The translations under genes were made by a program, and so were the position numbers. From Gammaproteobacteria bacterium (GTDB taxonomy: Bacteria > Pseudomonadota > Gammaproteobacteria > HTCC5015), in contig JANQRI010000015.1 in the NCBI GenBank assembly GCA_028284675.1, positions 124,001 to 188,000 of the forward strand: DNA of 64,000 nt, given 5' to 3'. Shown piece after piece: positions 46,695 to 55,896 of the stretch (position 1 is its first letter; each line of letters starts with the position of its first letter). The notes under the pieces were generated by a model, which searched no databases, had not been told where the DNA came from, and saw only the letters and a program-made list of their open reading frames with translations.

Positions 46695-47981
46695 TCACTG
46701 ACGACGATTATTAACCTCTGTCCATTTTTCCGGAAGCTGAAGCTCCGGATTAACTTTCGGCACAGACCGCTCTGAGGTGCTGCGTTTTACCGGTATCAAC
46801 ATATCCCAACTTTGCAACTGCGCATTGTAATAAGCCGGTTCGGGTGCTGAATTTTCTTGTGAAGGAATAAAACTGATCGTCAATATATTACTATTGATTT
46901 GCGTTGTTTCTTGCGCATTCAGTGTATTTAGATAAGCATTTAGTCGTGCCGGAAACCTTGCCAGATTTTGCTGTGTTGCCGAAAAATTGTTAGCGTTCAC
47001 ATCAACACCATTTTTTCTTAATGCATGATACAAGGTTAAACTATCTGATATTCTGGTCATTAAAGGGCTCTCCAAATCTGTGAGAGTCTCTCTTATTTTC
47101 TTTAGCTGTGACCCATTCAAGTCTCCAGGCTTTATTGTTGGACGCTCCTGCCCGGATATCAATGATGTATTCAAAATCAACACATGGTTTTTATCGGGTG
47201 ACGCCTGCAATGACAAATGCGTTGGAAGAATGATTTTCGAACTGAAATGATCCCGGGTTCGGGATGAAGAGCTGGTAATTTTATAAGGTGAGTTTGTTGA
47301 GTAAGCTGAAATTGTAACCGGTTTTTTATATTTAATACCCAGATCATGCAAACCCAAATACAGCTCCGGTGTATTATCGCGCTGTTCAATTTTTGGTGCA
47401 GCGACGCCCGGTTTTGCCAGCTGGATACCGAGTTTTTTGGCTGCAACCAAAGATACAAACAATTCTCTGACTTCTTCTTTACTCAGTATTTTGGTTTCAT
47501 TGTCCTTGCCTGTTTTAAATTGTTGTTCCTGATCAAAATACCCTTTATTTAATGGCCCCAGCAACGGGTCCATCACTTCCTGCCATTCATTGGTCATATA
47601 AGTGACCGTTTTACCTTGTTTCAGTAATGACTCAACAAGATTATAAATATGCGCAGCGGGCAACTGACCGTCTTCATGTGAAATGGAAATGATTTGCGGG
47701 CTCCAGGTTTGCACCTTCTGTGCAATAGCCTGATCGATTTGAGCCTCTGATGGAAATTTGATATCACCGCCTTTAAATAACCGGCTGACAGGTTCGTCGT
47801 TTTTCAGACTGATAAAAGACAGATTGTCCCGCGTAAAACTTTTGTCAACTTGATCGCTTAGTAGTGCCTGCAAAGCTTTTTGCATCTCGTTGTCGGCAGA
47901 GTCAGGCATAAGTCCGCCGCTCAATCTGACGATATCAGCAGCAACGGTGTTTGGAACAATAGGGCTCATCAATGTGTCCAT
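46695..47981 (-). CDS. hypothetical protein of 428 residues
   Basis: No family was recognised. The protein is hydrophilic, without signal peptide or membrane helix. The middle part looks alpha/beta (ISISHEDGQLPAAHIYNLVESLLKQGKTVTYMTNEWQEVM), like a Rossmann-type layer. The region around residues 240-265 is rich in Ser and Thr. The C-terminal third includes a helical part ending in a polar, Pro-containing tail. It is convergent with ettA (17 bases apart) and appears to be transcribed alone. In style it resembles the signal-less proteins at 2.5-4.7 kb. Confidence 0.6.
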   Translation of the reverse strand: MDTLMSPIVPNTVAADIVRLSGGLMPDSADNEMQKALQALLSDQVDKSFTRDNLSFISLKNDEPVSRLFKGGDIKFPSEAQIDQAIAQKVQTWSPQIISISHEDGQLPAAHIYNLVESLLKQGKTVTYMTNEWQEVMDPLLGPLNKGYFDQEQQFKTGKDNETKILSKEEVRELFVSLVAAKKLGIQLAKPGVAAPKIEQRDNTPELYLGLHDLGIKYKKPVTISAYSTNSPYKITSSSSRTRDHFSSKIILPTHLSLQASPDKNHVLILNTSLISGQERPTIKPGDLNGSQLKKIRETLTDLESPLMTRISDSLTLYHALRKNGVDVNANNFSATQQNLARFPARLNAYLNTLNAQETTQINSNILTISFIPSQENSAPEPAYYNAQLQSWDMLIPVKRSTSERSVPKVNPELQLPEKWTEVNNRRQ

Positions 47982-48152
47982 AGCGGCGATTAATTTGCCG
48001 ATAGCCTAAATGCAAATACACCCGGGAAAAATAGCGCTTAAGTTATAACTATGGAAATTTTAAAAAAATTGCTGTACTGATGATTATGATCAAAACCCGG
48101 TAAATTCCTAAGGTTTTATCCCAGACCTATAACGAAAGTGATAGATTATGGC

Positions 48153-51100
48153 TTAGCCGGCCCAAACCCGCGCATTCTGGAATAAGCGTAACCACGGGCT
48201 GTTTTCGGCCCATTCTTGTGGGTACCAGGAAAATTGCGCACTGCGAAAAACCCGCTCGGGATGCGGCATCATAATGGTTACCCGCCCATCCTGGTTGCAC
48301 AAACCCGTCACGCCATCAGCTGAACCGTTCGGATTATAAGGATAATGCTCGGTTACGTTGCCTTGATTATCAACATAGCGTAACGCGACATTTTCTTTTA
48401 ATACAGGTTTGTTGAACTCTGCCCTGCCCTCACCATGTGAAACAACGACCGGTAACCTTGAACCCGACATCCCCTGTAATAAAACCGACGGTGAATCAAC
48501 AACCTCAACCATACTGAGTCGTGCTTCGAACTGCTCGGATCTATTGCGTAAAAACAATGGCCAGTGTTCAGTGCCCGGAATCAATTCTTTTAAGTGTGCA
48601 AGCATCTGACAGCCGTTACAGACACCGAGGGTAAATGTATTCTGCCGCTGAAAAAACCCGGCAAAATGATCCCGTAAATAACTATTGAACAAAATCGATC
48701 GGGCCCAGCCGCCACCGGCACCCAATACATCACCATAGGAAAAACCGCCGCATACCGCAAGGCCGTGGAAATTATCCAGGGTAACGCGACGCTGCTGCAA
48801 ATCACTCATATGCACATCAACCGCGGTAAAACCGGCGCGATCAAATGCTGCAGCCATCTCCAAATGGCCGTTCACACCCTGCTCCCGTAAAATTGCGACC
48901 GCAGGTTTTGCACCTGCTTTAATAAAAGGCAATGCAATATCTTCCTGAATATCAAAACTCAGTTTGGCATGTAACCCGGTGTTTTCCGGATCGATAACGC
49001 TCTCCATTTCCTGTTCCGCGCATTGCGGATTATCGCGTAAGCGTTGCATATGGTATGAGGTTTCACTCCAAAGACGCTGTAAAGTTGCACGGTCTTCCGC
49101 AATCAGGTTTTCACTGCCGGCACGAATCAGAATCTGGTCATGATAATTAGGTGCTCCAATTAAGTGTGTGACTGACTCCAAACCGGCGCTTTTGATAATT
49201 TCCAACACCTTGCTGCGATCACCAGTGGCGGTCTGGATCACAACACCCAGTTCTTCATTAAACAATACCGCAACCGGGTCGGTATGAAAGCTATCGAGGT
49301 TAATTGTGATGCCGCAATGCCCGGCAAAGGCCATTTCAACCAGGGTAGTAAACAAGCCACCGTCGGAACGGTCATGATAAGCCAATAACAAATCCTGTCG
49401 TTTGAGGGATAGAATGGCTTTCACAAAGCTTTTATAACGGTAAGTTTCATCCAGATCCGGGGTTTCATGACCAAACTGGCGAAATACCTGTGCCAAAGCC
49501 GAACCACCCATGCGGTTTTTGCCGCCACCCAGATCGATTAAAAACAAATCTGTCCATTCCTGATCGGTCTGCAGGCACGGTGTCAGGGTTTTGCGGATAT
49601 CCGTAACCGGTGCAAACGCTGATACGATCAGCGATAACGGTGCCGCCATTTCACGACGGCAACCGGCCTGCCGCCAGCCCATTCGCATTGACATCGAATC
49701 CTTGCCGACCGGAATCGCAATACCCAATTCCGGACACAAACGCTCACCGACAGCCCGGACTGTATCAAACAAAGCGGCATCTTCTCCCGGCATACCGGCA
49801 GCGGCCATCCAGTTTGCCGATAATTTGATATCACCCAGTGCCTGTATATCCGCGGCCAGAATATTAGTGATGGCCTCACCGATTGCCATACGCCCGGATG
49901 CAGCCGGTTCAATCAACGCCAGTGGTGTGCGTTCACCCATCGCCATCGCCTCACCACTGTAACCGCTAAAGTCAGTTGCAGTTACACCAACATCCGCAAC
50001 CGAAACCTGCCATGGGCCGACCATTTGATCACGTGCGACCAAACCGCCGACTGAGCGATCACCGATGGTGATCAAAAACGATTTGCTGGCAACCGCAGGC
50101 AGACGCAGTACACGTTTAACCGCCTCATTCAAATCAATATAGTCGGTTTCAAACTCGCTGTGCTTGGGTAAACTATGGCGCACATTGCGATGCATTTTCG
50201 GTGGTTTGCCCAATAGTACATCGAGCGGCATATCGACCGGTGCGTTACCGAATTGTTTGTCTGTTAAGCGTAACCTTAATTCGCTGGTGGCTTTACCCAA
50301 TACCGCGTACGGACAGCGTTCACGCTCACAGATATCAGTAAACTTTTTCAGGTCGGCATCCTGTACCGCCAGTACAAAACGTTCCTGCGACTCATTACAC
50401 CACAGTTCCAATGGCGACATTCCGGGTTCATCATTCGGTATCGCCCGCAACTCCAGCAAACCGCCTTTGCCGCCGTCATGCAACAGCTCCGGAATTGCAT
50501 TCGCCAGACCACCGGCTCCAACATCATGGATCGACAGAATCGGATTGGCATCACCATAAGTCACACAGCGATCGATCACTTCCTGACAGCGTCGTTGCAT
50601 CTCAGGGTTACTGCGTTGCACGGACGCAAAATCCAATGCCTCAGAGCTGCTGCCGGCCGCGACCGACGAAGCGGCGCCACCGCCCAGCCCGATTAACATT
50701 GCCGGGCCGCCCAGTACGATCACATTGGCGCCTTCCGGTATGGCCTGCTTTTCAACCTGCATTGCCCGAATATTGCCGAGACCGCCAGCGATCATGATCG
50801 GTTTATGATAACCGCGCAGTACATCACCGTTGGCACCGGGCACTTTATCTTCAAAAGTGCGGAAATAACCGGCAATATTCGGCCGGCCAAACTCATTATT
50901 AAACGCGGCCGCACCGATCGGCCCCTCAAGCATAATATCCAATGCCGATGCCACATGCTCGGGCCGGCCATAGTCTTTTTCCCAGCGTTGCTCGAAACCC
51001 GGGATACGTAAATTGGATACCGAGAACCCGCATAAACCGGCTTTTGCACGTGCACCCCGCCCGGTTGCAGCCTCATCCCGGATTTCCCCACCGGAACCGG

Positions 51101-52052
51101 TCGCAGCTCCGGGGAACGGTGAGATCGCAGTCGGGTGGTTATGGGTTTCGACTTTCATCAGTATATGCACCGGTTCATCCGAGAACTCATAATGAGAAGC
51201 ACCCGGGTGTATCGCAAACCGCTTTGCATCAGTACCCTCTATAACAGCTGAATTATCCTTATAAGCAGACAATACCCCGGCCGGTGCTGCCTGATGACTG
51301 CGCCTGATCATGTCGAATAAGCTTTTGTGCTTAACATCACCGTCAATTGTCCAACTGGCATTAAATATTTTGTGGCGACAATGCTCTGAATTGGCTTGGG
51401 CAAACATCATCAGCTCTGCATCACTGGGGTCACGTTTTAGCGCTGAAAAATGCTCAAGCAGATAGTCGATTTCATCCGGCGCCAATGCCAGCCCCAGCTC
51501 CGTATTTGAGCGCTCCAGCGCATCACGGCCTTCGGCGGCCAACGGAATCATCTGCAATGGCTGGGGTTTAACGGTTTGGAATAACGCAGCTGCAGCTTCC
51601 ACTGACTCCAATACCGATTCGGTCATCCGGTCATGAATTAACACTGCAATATCATGGAGGTCATTCAGGCTTTTATTGTCTGCTGTGGAAAACAGGTATT
51701 GAATCCCACGCTCGATCCGCTTGATCTTGGTAAACCCACAATTGTGCACAATATCGGTCGCTTTGGACGACCATGGGGAAATCGTGCCGGGCCTGGGTAC
51801 GACAAACAGCGTTTGTGGGTATTTATGATCGGATGCGATTTCAGTTGCACTCAATAGCTGCTTCAACCGCTGCTCTTCATTCGAACTGAGGCTCTGATCA
51901 ATATCTATCAGATAAAAATAAAAAGCTGCAATATCCTGCAGCTCCGGGAAAAGGCGCTTCGCCTTATTGAGTAGCTTGTTTTGTCTAAACCCGGACAATG
52001 CCGCCGGACCGTTTATATTAAGCATCCAATCACTCGATCGCTGAGAAACCAT
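48153..52052 (-). CDS. purL: phosphoribosylformylglycinamidine synthase (large form)
   Basis: The protein has 1299 residues and catalyses the fourth step of purine synthesis. The order is an N-terminal domain and linker (about 1-230), two synthetase halves ([63 protein letters not shown]) and a C-terminal glutaminase domain. The nucleophile Cys is in [12 protein letters not shown] and His is in [10 protein letters not shown]. The single-chain form is normal in gammaproteobacteria. It lies alone, 196 bases before ssrA and divergent from it. Confidence 0.97.
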   Translation of the reverse strand: MVSQRSSDWMLNINGPAALSGFRQNKLLNKAKRLFPELQDIAAFYFYLIDIDQSLSSNEEQRLKQLLSATEIASDHKYPQTLFVVPRPGTISPWSSKATDIVHNCGFTKIKRIERGIQYLFSTADNKSLNDLHDIAVLIHDRMTESVLESVEAAAALFQTVKPQPLQMIPLAAEGRDALERSNTELGLALAPDEIDYLLEHFSALKRDPSDAELMMFAQANSEHCRHKIFNASWTIDGDVKHKSLFDMIRRSHQAAPAGVLSAYKDNSAVIEGTDAKRFAIHPGASHYEFSDEPVHILMKVETHNHPTAISPFPGAATGSGGEIRDEAATGRGARAKAGLCGFSVSNLRIPGFEQRWEKDYGRPEHVASALDIMLEGPIGAAAFNNEFGRPNIAGYFRTFEDKVPGANGDVLRGYHKPIMIAGGLGNIRAMQVEKQAIPEGANVIVLGGPAMLIGLGGGAASSVAAGSSSEALDFASVQRSNPEMQRRCQEVIDRCVTYGDANPILSIHDVGAGGLANAIPELLHDGGKGGLLELRAIPNDEPGMSPLELWCNESQERFVLAVQDADLKKFTDICERERCPYAVLGKATSELRLRLTDKQFGNAPVDMPLDVLLGKPPKMHRNVRHSLPKHSEFETDYIDLNEAVKRVLRLPAVASKSFLITIGDRSVGGLVARDQMVGPWQVSVADVGVTATDFSGYSGEAMAMGERTPLALIEPAASGRMAIGEAITNILAADIQALGDIKLSANWMAAAGMPGEDAALFDTVRAVGERLCPELGIAIPVGKDSMSMRMGWRQAGCRREMAAPLSLIVSAFAPVTDIRKTLTPCLQTDQEWTDLFLIDLGGGKNRMGGSALAQVFRQFGHETPDLDETYRYKSFVKAILSLKRQDLLLAYHDRSDGGLFTTLVEMAFAGHCGITINLDSFHTDPVAVLFNEELGVVIQTATGDRSKVLEIIKSAGLESVTHLIGAPNYHDQILIRAGSENLIAEDRATLQRLWSETSYHMQRLRDNPQCAEQEMESVIDPENTGLHAKLSFDIQEDIALPFIKAGAKPAVAILREQGVNGHLEMAAAFDRAGFTAVDVHMSDLQQRRVTLDNFHGLAVCGGFSYGDVLGAGGGWARSILFNSYLRDHFAGFFQRQNTFTLGVCNGCQMLAHLKELIPGTEHWPLFLRNRSEQFEARLSMVEVVDSPSVLLQGMSGSRLPVVVSHGEGRAEFNKPVLKENVALRYVDNQGNVTEHYPYNPNGSADGVTGLCNQDGRVTIMMPHPERVFRSAQFSWYPQEWAENSPWLRLFQNARVWAG

Positions 52053-52225
52053 TCATCGCAAGGGCCCGTACGATACAAGATATGGCATGTTGAGCACAAG
52101 TCCGCGATGTGTCATGTAAATACCGGATTTTGAGAACACATTGTAAACACAAAATACCGGCAAAACCGGTGCAATATTGAACTCAATCAGACAAATACCG
52201 TCCAATTTTCGCGATCTTATTCTGT

Positions 52226-52231
52226 TATAAT
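52226..52231 (+). promoter_or_regulatory. -10 box of ssrA
   Basis: TATAAT, a perfect -10 hexamer, lies 17 bases before the mature tmRNA 5' end. The -35 region is weak (CAATTT around 52203). Confidence 0.6.
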
Positions 52232-52248
52232 CGCATACGTACCGGATT

Positions 52249-52608
52249 GGGGGCGACCTGGCTTCGACGTGGGTAGCGAAACCTAAGGTGCATGCCGAGG
52301 TGCAGATTGCCTCGTAAAACCTGCTGCAAAACTTATAGTTGCCAACGACGACAACTTTGCACTAGCTGCTTAATAACCAGTTCTAGTGCCGTCTGACCGG
52401 TGTGTGCTTGTGCGCCCGGATCCAGGCGTCGACTACACAGGATCGCGGTGAAGCTCTCCCGGGGCGGACCCGTTAAACCTTAACCGGGATCGCCTGTCGT
52501 CTTCCCCGTTCGCCGGGTAGCGGCCGGTTAAACTAAAGGCGAAATAAGCATGTAGAGCCGAAGGCGGAGTACTTGCGGACGCGGGTTCGATTCCCGCCGC
52601 CTCCACCA
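52249..52608 (+). ncRNA. ssrA: tmRNA, one-piece
   Basis: The 360-base gene frees stalled ribosomes and tags the product. The tRNA-like ends pair GGGGGCG (52249) with CGCCTCC (52598-52604), followed by A-CCA. TTCGA and TTCGATTCC mark the conserved D and T arms. The tag frame at 52341-52373 encodes ANDDNFALAA and then TAA; with the Ala carried by tmRNA itself the tag is AANDDNFALAA. The resume codon is GCC. The rho-independent terminator at 52621 follows. A phage-type integrase starts 163 bases downstream, and the 3' end is the probable attachment site. Confidence 0.96.
52581..52608 (+). other. probable attL in the 3' end of ssrA
   Basis: The T arm and acceptor end of tmRNA are classic attachment sites for integrases of the P4/CP4 type, and such an integrase follows directly. 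No second copy of this sequence was seen before 64000, so attR would lie beyond the window. Confidence 0.6.
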
Positions 52609-52620
52609 ATATGACATCTA

Positions 52621-52644
52621 AAGCCGTCCTAAGACGGCTTTTTT
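52621..52644 (+). terminator. rho-independent terminator of ssrA
   Basis: AAGCCGTC-ctaa-GACGGCTT is followed by a run of T. The stem is eight base pairs and lies 12 bases after the tmRNA CCA. Confidence 0.9.
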
Positions 52645-52712
52645 GTTCCTAAATATCAATAATTTACTCGATTTTCCCATCCAAAATAATCCGGCTGGAT
52701 GCATTGACAGCC

Positions 52713-52771
52713 GGGGGCAACTGGGGGCAAGATTAGGGGCAACTTGCACAACTCGAACAGGAGTTGCCCCC
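52713..52771. promoter_or_regulatory. GGGGCAA repeats before the integrase
   Basis: GGGGGCAACT (52713), GGGGGCAA (52723) and GGGGCAACTT (52736) repeat at 10-13-base spacing. AGTTGCCCCC at 52762-52771 is the perfect inverse of the first copy and abuts the integrase ATG at 52772, overlapping its AGGAG ribosome site. Such repeats are usual arm-type integrase sites; pairing could also hide the ribosome site. Confidence 0.5.
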
Positions 52772-53986
52772 ATGCCACTGACAGTCACCGCAGTCCGGAA
52801 ACTCAAACCGAAAGAAAAAACCAAGCGCTATTTCGATGGTGGCGGCCTGTATCTGGAAGTGTCTCCAAGCGGTGGCAAATGGTGGCGATTCAAGTACCGA
52901 TTTAATGGTAAAGAAAAGCGCGTATCGCTTGGCGTACATCCCGACGTATCATTGGCGGATGCCCGCGAAAAAAGAGACGAAGCACGCAAACTGATAGCGA
53001 AAGACATCGACCCCAGCGAACACCGCAAAACCCACAAAGCCCAAAAAACTGAACGTGCTGCGAACAGCTTCGAAGCGGTCACGCGCGAATGGTTTACCAA
53101 GCATTCGCCTGGTTGGGCAATCAATCATGCAAACCGGATAATCCGACGCTTTGAACGCGACCTATTTCCTTGGCTTGGCGACAAACCGATTGCCGATATC
53201 ACCGCTCCAGTGCTACTCGAAGTTATTCAACGGATCGAGCAACGTGGAGCAATTGAAACCGCACATCGCGCACTACAAAACTGCGGACAAGTGTTTCGGT
53301 ATGCTATCGCCACTCAACGCGCAGAACGCGATCCTAGTCATGACTTACGTGGCGCATTAACCCCGGTTAAAGGCAAACACTTCGCATCAATAACCGATCC
53401 AAAACATATCGGCGAACTACTGCGTGCAATCGAGAGCTACGAAGGCACATTAACAGTGCGCTGTGCGTTACGTTTGGCTCCCTTAGTATTCGTTCGTCCC
53501 GGTGAACTACGCCATGCAAAATGGGAAGACATTGACCTTGATACAGCCGAGTGGCGATACACCGTCAGTAAAACAAATACTCAACACATCGTCCCGCTAT
53601 CTAAACAAGCGATAACAATCTTGAATGAACTGCGGCCACTAACCGGAAACGGACAATACGTTTTTCCCGGGGCCAGAAGCACACAACGCCCAATGAGCGA
53701 TAACGCGATACTTGCAGCCCTTCGGCGTATGGGCATCAACAAAGAAGAAATGACCGGACACGGCTTCCGTGCAATGGCGCGCACTATACTCGATGAAGCA
53801 CTAGGCTTTCGTCCGGATTACATCGAGCATCAGCTTGCTCACTCAGTTCGTGACCCTAACGGGCGTGCTTACAACCGCACTGCGCACTTAATTGAGCGCA
53901 AAAAAATGATGCAAGCCTGGGCTGATTATTTGGATCAGTTGAAACTGATGGACTCAAATAAAGTCACAATATTAAGGCGTGCTTAG
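52772..53986 (+). CDS. P4-type tyrosine integrase of the ssrA island
   Basis: The protein has 404 residues from ATG 52772, chosen because AGGAG lies eight bases before it. The N-terminal DUF4102-type arm-binding domain (RKLKPKEKTKRYFDGGGLYLEVSPSGGKWWRFKYRFNGKEKRVSLG) is followed by a core-binding domain and a catalytic domain. Catalytic residues are R in VRPGELRHAKWEDID, H-x-x-R in GHGFRAMART and H in QLAHSVRDPNGRAYNR with Y nucleophile. Integrases of this type insert islands at tRNA or tmRNA genes, and it stands just after ssrA. It probably also excises the island. Confidence 0.93.
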   Translation: MPLTVTAVRKLKPKEKTKRYFDGGGLYLEVSPSGGKWWRFKYRFNGKEKRVSLGVHPDVSLADAREKRDEARKLIAKDIDPSEHRKTHKAQKTERAANSFEAVTREWFTKHSPGWAINHANRIIRRFERDLFPWLGDKPIADITAPVLLEVIQRIEQRGAIETAHRALQNCGQVFRYAIATQRAERDPSHDLRGALTPVKGKHFASITDPKHIGELLRAIESYEGTLTVRCALRLAPLVFVRPGELRHAKWEDIDLDTAEWRYTVSKTNTQHIVPLSKQAITILNELRPLTGNGQYVFPGARSTQRPMSDNAILAALRRMGINKEEMTGHGFRAMARTILDEALGFRPDYIEHQLAHSVRDPNGRAYNRTAHLIERKKMMQAWADYLDQLKLMDSNKVTILRRA

Positions 53987-54354
53987 TTATGGGATGTTGA
54001 CTCCATTAATTCTCCCAACGCCAATTTTATTTTTTGATTAATTTCAGTAGTTCCAGCTCTCCCTGGATAATCTTCGACATCTTCCCGGCTGAAATTGATC
54101 GACATATTACTCCCAGATGATGCAGTGAATGTTAATTTTTGGTTACTAGCACTGGAAGGAAAACCAGGAGACCACTCAGCATTTTCAAGTTCAATTTCCC
54201 GCTTGCTGGCCTCCGCTCTGCAAAAATCCTCGATCATTTTTGCTCCTTCTCGCTGCTGTTCAGTTGATTTAATGTCAGTCACAACTAATACCTTTTGAGA
54301 AAAACTATCGATGACAATTACCTTGGGGATTTTTGCGTAAAATTCAAGTGACAA
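53983..54354 (-). CDS. hypothetical protein of the island
   Basis: The 123-residue protein was not recognised. It has an N-terminal beta/alpha part (KVIVIDSFSQKVLVVTDIKS), a charged helix with EQQREGAKMIEDFCRAEASKREIE and a C-terminal part that includes SNMSINFSREDVEDYPGRAG. No signal peptide or helix-turn-helix is seen. It overlaps the end of the convergent integrase gene by four bases. Small island genes of this sort often regulate or protect the element, but nothing here shows it. Confidence 0.5.
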   Translation of the reverse strand: MSLEFYAKIPKVIVIDSFSQKVLVVTDIKSTEQQREGAKMIEDFCRAEASKREIELENAEWSPGFPSSASNQKLTFTASSGSNMSINFSREDVEDYPGRAGTTEINQKIKLALGELMESTSHN

Positions 54355-54397
54355 ATCAGGCTATAGCTTCAAAAAAACCAGTGCCATCATAACAACT

Positions 54398-54592
54398 TTA
54401 GGTATTTCGCTTTAGGGCTTTATCAAGCGCTGATCTCACCCAATCACTAAACTTCATACCCTCCTGCTCAGCTTTAGCTTTATAAGCTGCTGATTTTTCA
54501 GAAGTTACACGAAAAGGCCCAATTGTCTCATTGGCAGGGTTATCCTTCGGGGGTCTCCCCATTCTCTGGTGCTTGGTTTCCCGCTTAGACAT
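54398..54592 (-). CDS. small ribbon-helix-helix-like DNA-binding protein
   Basis: The protein has 64 residues from ATG 54592; a longer frame to 54700 would overlap the palindromes and lacks a better start. It begins MSKRETKHQRMGRPPKDNPAN, with an AT-hook-like GRPPK, then ETIGPFRVTSEKSAAYKAKAEQEGMKFSDWVRSALDKAL. A strand followed by two helices with FSDWVRSALDKAL at the end matches plasmid/island CopG-like regulators. Three TTTGTAATACAA-like palindromes stand just upstream, so autoregulation is likely. No clear ribosome site was seen. Confidence 0.6.
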   Translation of the reverse strand: MSKRETKHQRMGRPPKDNPANETIGPFRVTSEKSAAYKAKAEQEGMKFSDWVRSALDKALKRNT

Positions 54593-54613
54593 GGGGAACA
54601 AGTATAACCCAAG

Positions 54614-54663
54614 TTTTTGTAATACAAAAATACCTTTGTATTGCAGACTTTTTGTAATACAAT
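54614..54663. promoter_or_regulatory. three operator-like palindromes
   Basis: TTTTTGTAATACAAAAA (54614-54630), TTTGTATTGCA (54635-54645) and TTTTTGTAATACAAT (54649-54663) share the core TTTGTAWTACAAA and are spaced about 17-18 bases centre to centre. They lie between the ribbon-helix-helix-like gene and the divergent 79-residue gene, a fit for cooperative binding of that regulator. Confidence 0.5.
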
Positions 54664-54745
54664 AATTAGTGACGAGAACGCACCTTAGCCGTGATGGCAC
54701 ACGACTAAGGCGCTAACCATAACCCAACTACAGAGGAGTTGAATC

Positions 54746-54985
54746 ATGGCTGACGCTAATGATACACCCGTGGGCGATGAACCCACAGCACCGAATTCCA
54801 CGAATCCCCTAATTCACGATAAAACGGGCGACACACTATCTGCATGCAAAAATGTGCTCTGCTTTATCCAAGACGCCATCCCATCGAACTTGGAACAGAT
54901 GACACTCACCGTATATGGCAAGGAGGGGCTTTACAATATCTTGCAATGCATCAAAGGCGCGTTGGACTATGAATTCAGGCGATAA
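54746..54985 (+). CDS. hypothetical protein of 79 residues
   Basis: No family was recognised. GAGGAG stands before ATG 54746. The first 25 residues are polar and Pro/Asn rich; the rest forms helices with CKNVLCFIQDAIPSNLEQMTL and YNILQCIKGALDYEFRR. It has no signal peptide. It is divergent from the ribbon-helix-helix-like gene and shares its palindromic control region. A role in island maintenance is possible but unsupported. Confidence 0.5.
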   Translation: MADANDTPVGDEPTAPNSTNPLIHDKTGDTLSACKNVLCFIQDAIPSNLEQMTLTVYGKEGLYNILQCIKGALDYEFRR

Positions 54986-55081
54986 TTAAGGATTTAACTC
55001 TGTGGCCTGCAGTTATCATTCCAAAATCCGGACGGTAACTTGCAGGCCTGCTTCGGCACGTTTTCGATACGTGCAGTTACC

Positions 55082-55185
55082 TTACTCCAATAAATCTCTT
55101 GCCTCGCCATGCTTCATGATGTCATAAACGATACTAAAAAAACGCTTTCATATTCTGCAGTGGTAAATTTGGCACGGCGATCCAA
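55082..55185 (-). pseudogene. possible small frameshifted ORF after the YgjP-like gene
   Basis: From TTG 55185 the frame gives MDRRAKFTTAEYESVF and then runs into a run of seven T (plus-strand A at 55136-55142). In the present sequence it stops soon after. One more T would join it to FSIVYDIMKHGEARDLLE and a TAA at 55082. This may be a remnant, a sequencing error in the homopolymer, or chance. Confidence 0.25.
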
Positions 55186-55206
55186 TGCACCTTCTCTCTG
55201 AGTTGG

Positions 55207-55896
55207 TTACAGATTTTGCTCCAACAGTGCCCCATGTTGTTTTAGCCAATCCTTCGCTTTATTAGTCGTTGGGTGCTGCGCCCTAACAATATTCCAGAAA
55301 CGTGCCGTGTGGTTAGCTTCGATGAGATGAGCCAGCTCGTGAATGATTACATAATCGACTACCGACATTGGCGCTTTCACCAACCGCCAGTTGAAGCTGA
55401 GGTTGTTGTTTACGGAGCAAGAGCCCCAGCGGAATTTACTATCGGTGATGTCGGCTTTTCCATACTCAACCCCCAGTTGGTTAGCGTAATGTCTGACCCT
55501 AGGCAATATCTTCTGCTTAGCGCAAAGCACATACCAGTCAATGAGCACCTTCACACCTTTTTGTGCTAGTTCCGGTGGTATAAGAAACTGTCGGGAAAAC
55601 TCTATATTGCCTGACTGAGTATTAGTTATCGCTATACGGTAATTTCTACCTAGATAAAGTGCTGACTCACCGTTGACCAACTCCTTACCTGGAGGATGGG
55701 GTACATCGGTATATTTCTGACCATGGTGGATTTTTTCGTGCAGCCACTGTCTCTTGGATTCAACCACTTGGTGAATCTTCTCTTCCGAAGTTTTTTCCGG
55801 AGCATGTACAACGACGCTTCGATCCCGCTCGACGGTAATAGTTAGTTTTCTTCGCTTAAGGGAACGGACTATAGTGTATTGCAGGTCCACTCGCAT
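55207..55896 (-). CDS. YgjP/SprT-like metal-dependent hydrolase (DUF45)
   Basis: The protein has 229 residues from ATG 55896, whose ATG shares a base with the hsdR stop (TGATG). The zinc motif HELAHLIEANHTARFWNIV (HExxH with a later His) is typical of the YgjP/DUF45 zincin family. KFRWGSCSVNNNLSFNWRLVKAP is the conserved core before it. Such genes are frequent companions of type I restriction operons; the exact function is unknown. It is the last gene of the hsd operon. Confidence 0.85.
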   Translation of the reverse strand: MRVDLQYTIVRSLKRRKLTITVERDRSVVVHAPEKTSEEKIHQVVESKRQWLHEKIHHGQKYTDVPHPPGKELVNGESALYLGRNYRIAITNTQSGNIEFSRQFLIPPELAQKGVKVLIDWYVLCAKQKILPRVRHYANQLGVEYGKADITDSKFRWGSCSVNNNLSFNWRLVKAPMSVVDYVIIHELAHLIEANHTARFWNIVRAQHPTTNKAKDWLKQHGALLEQNL

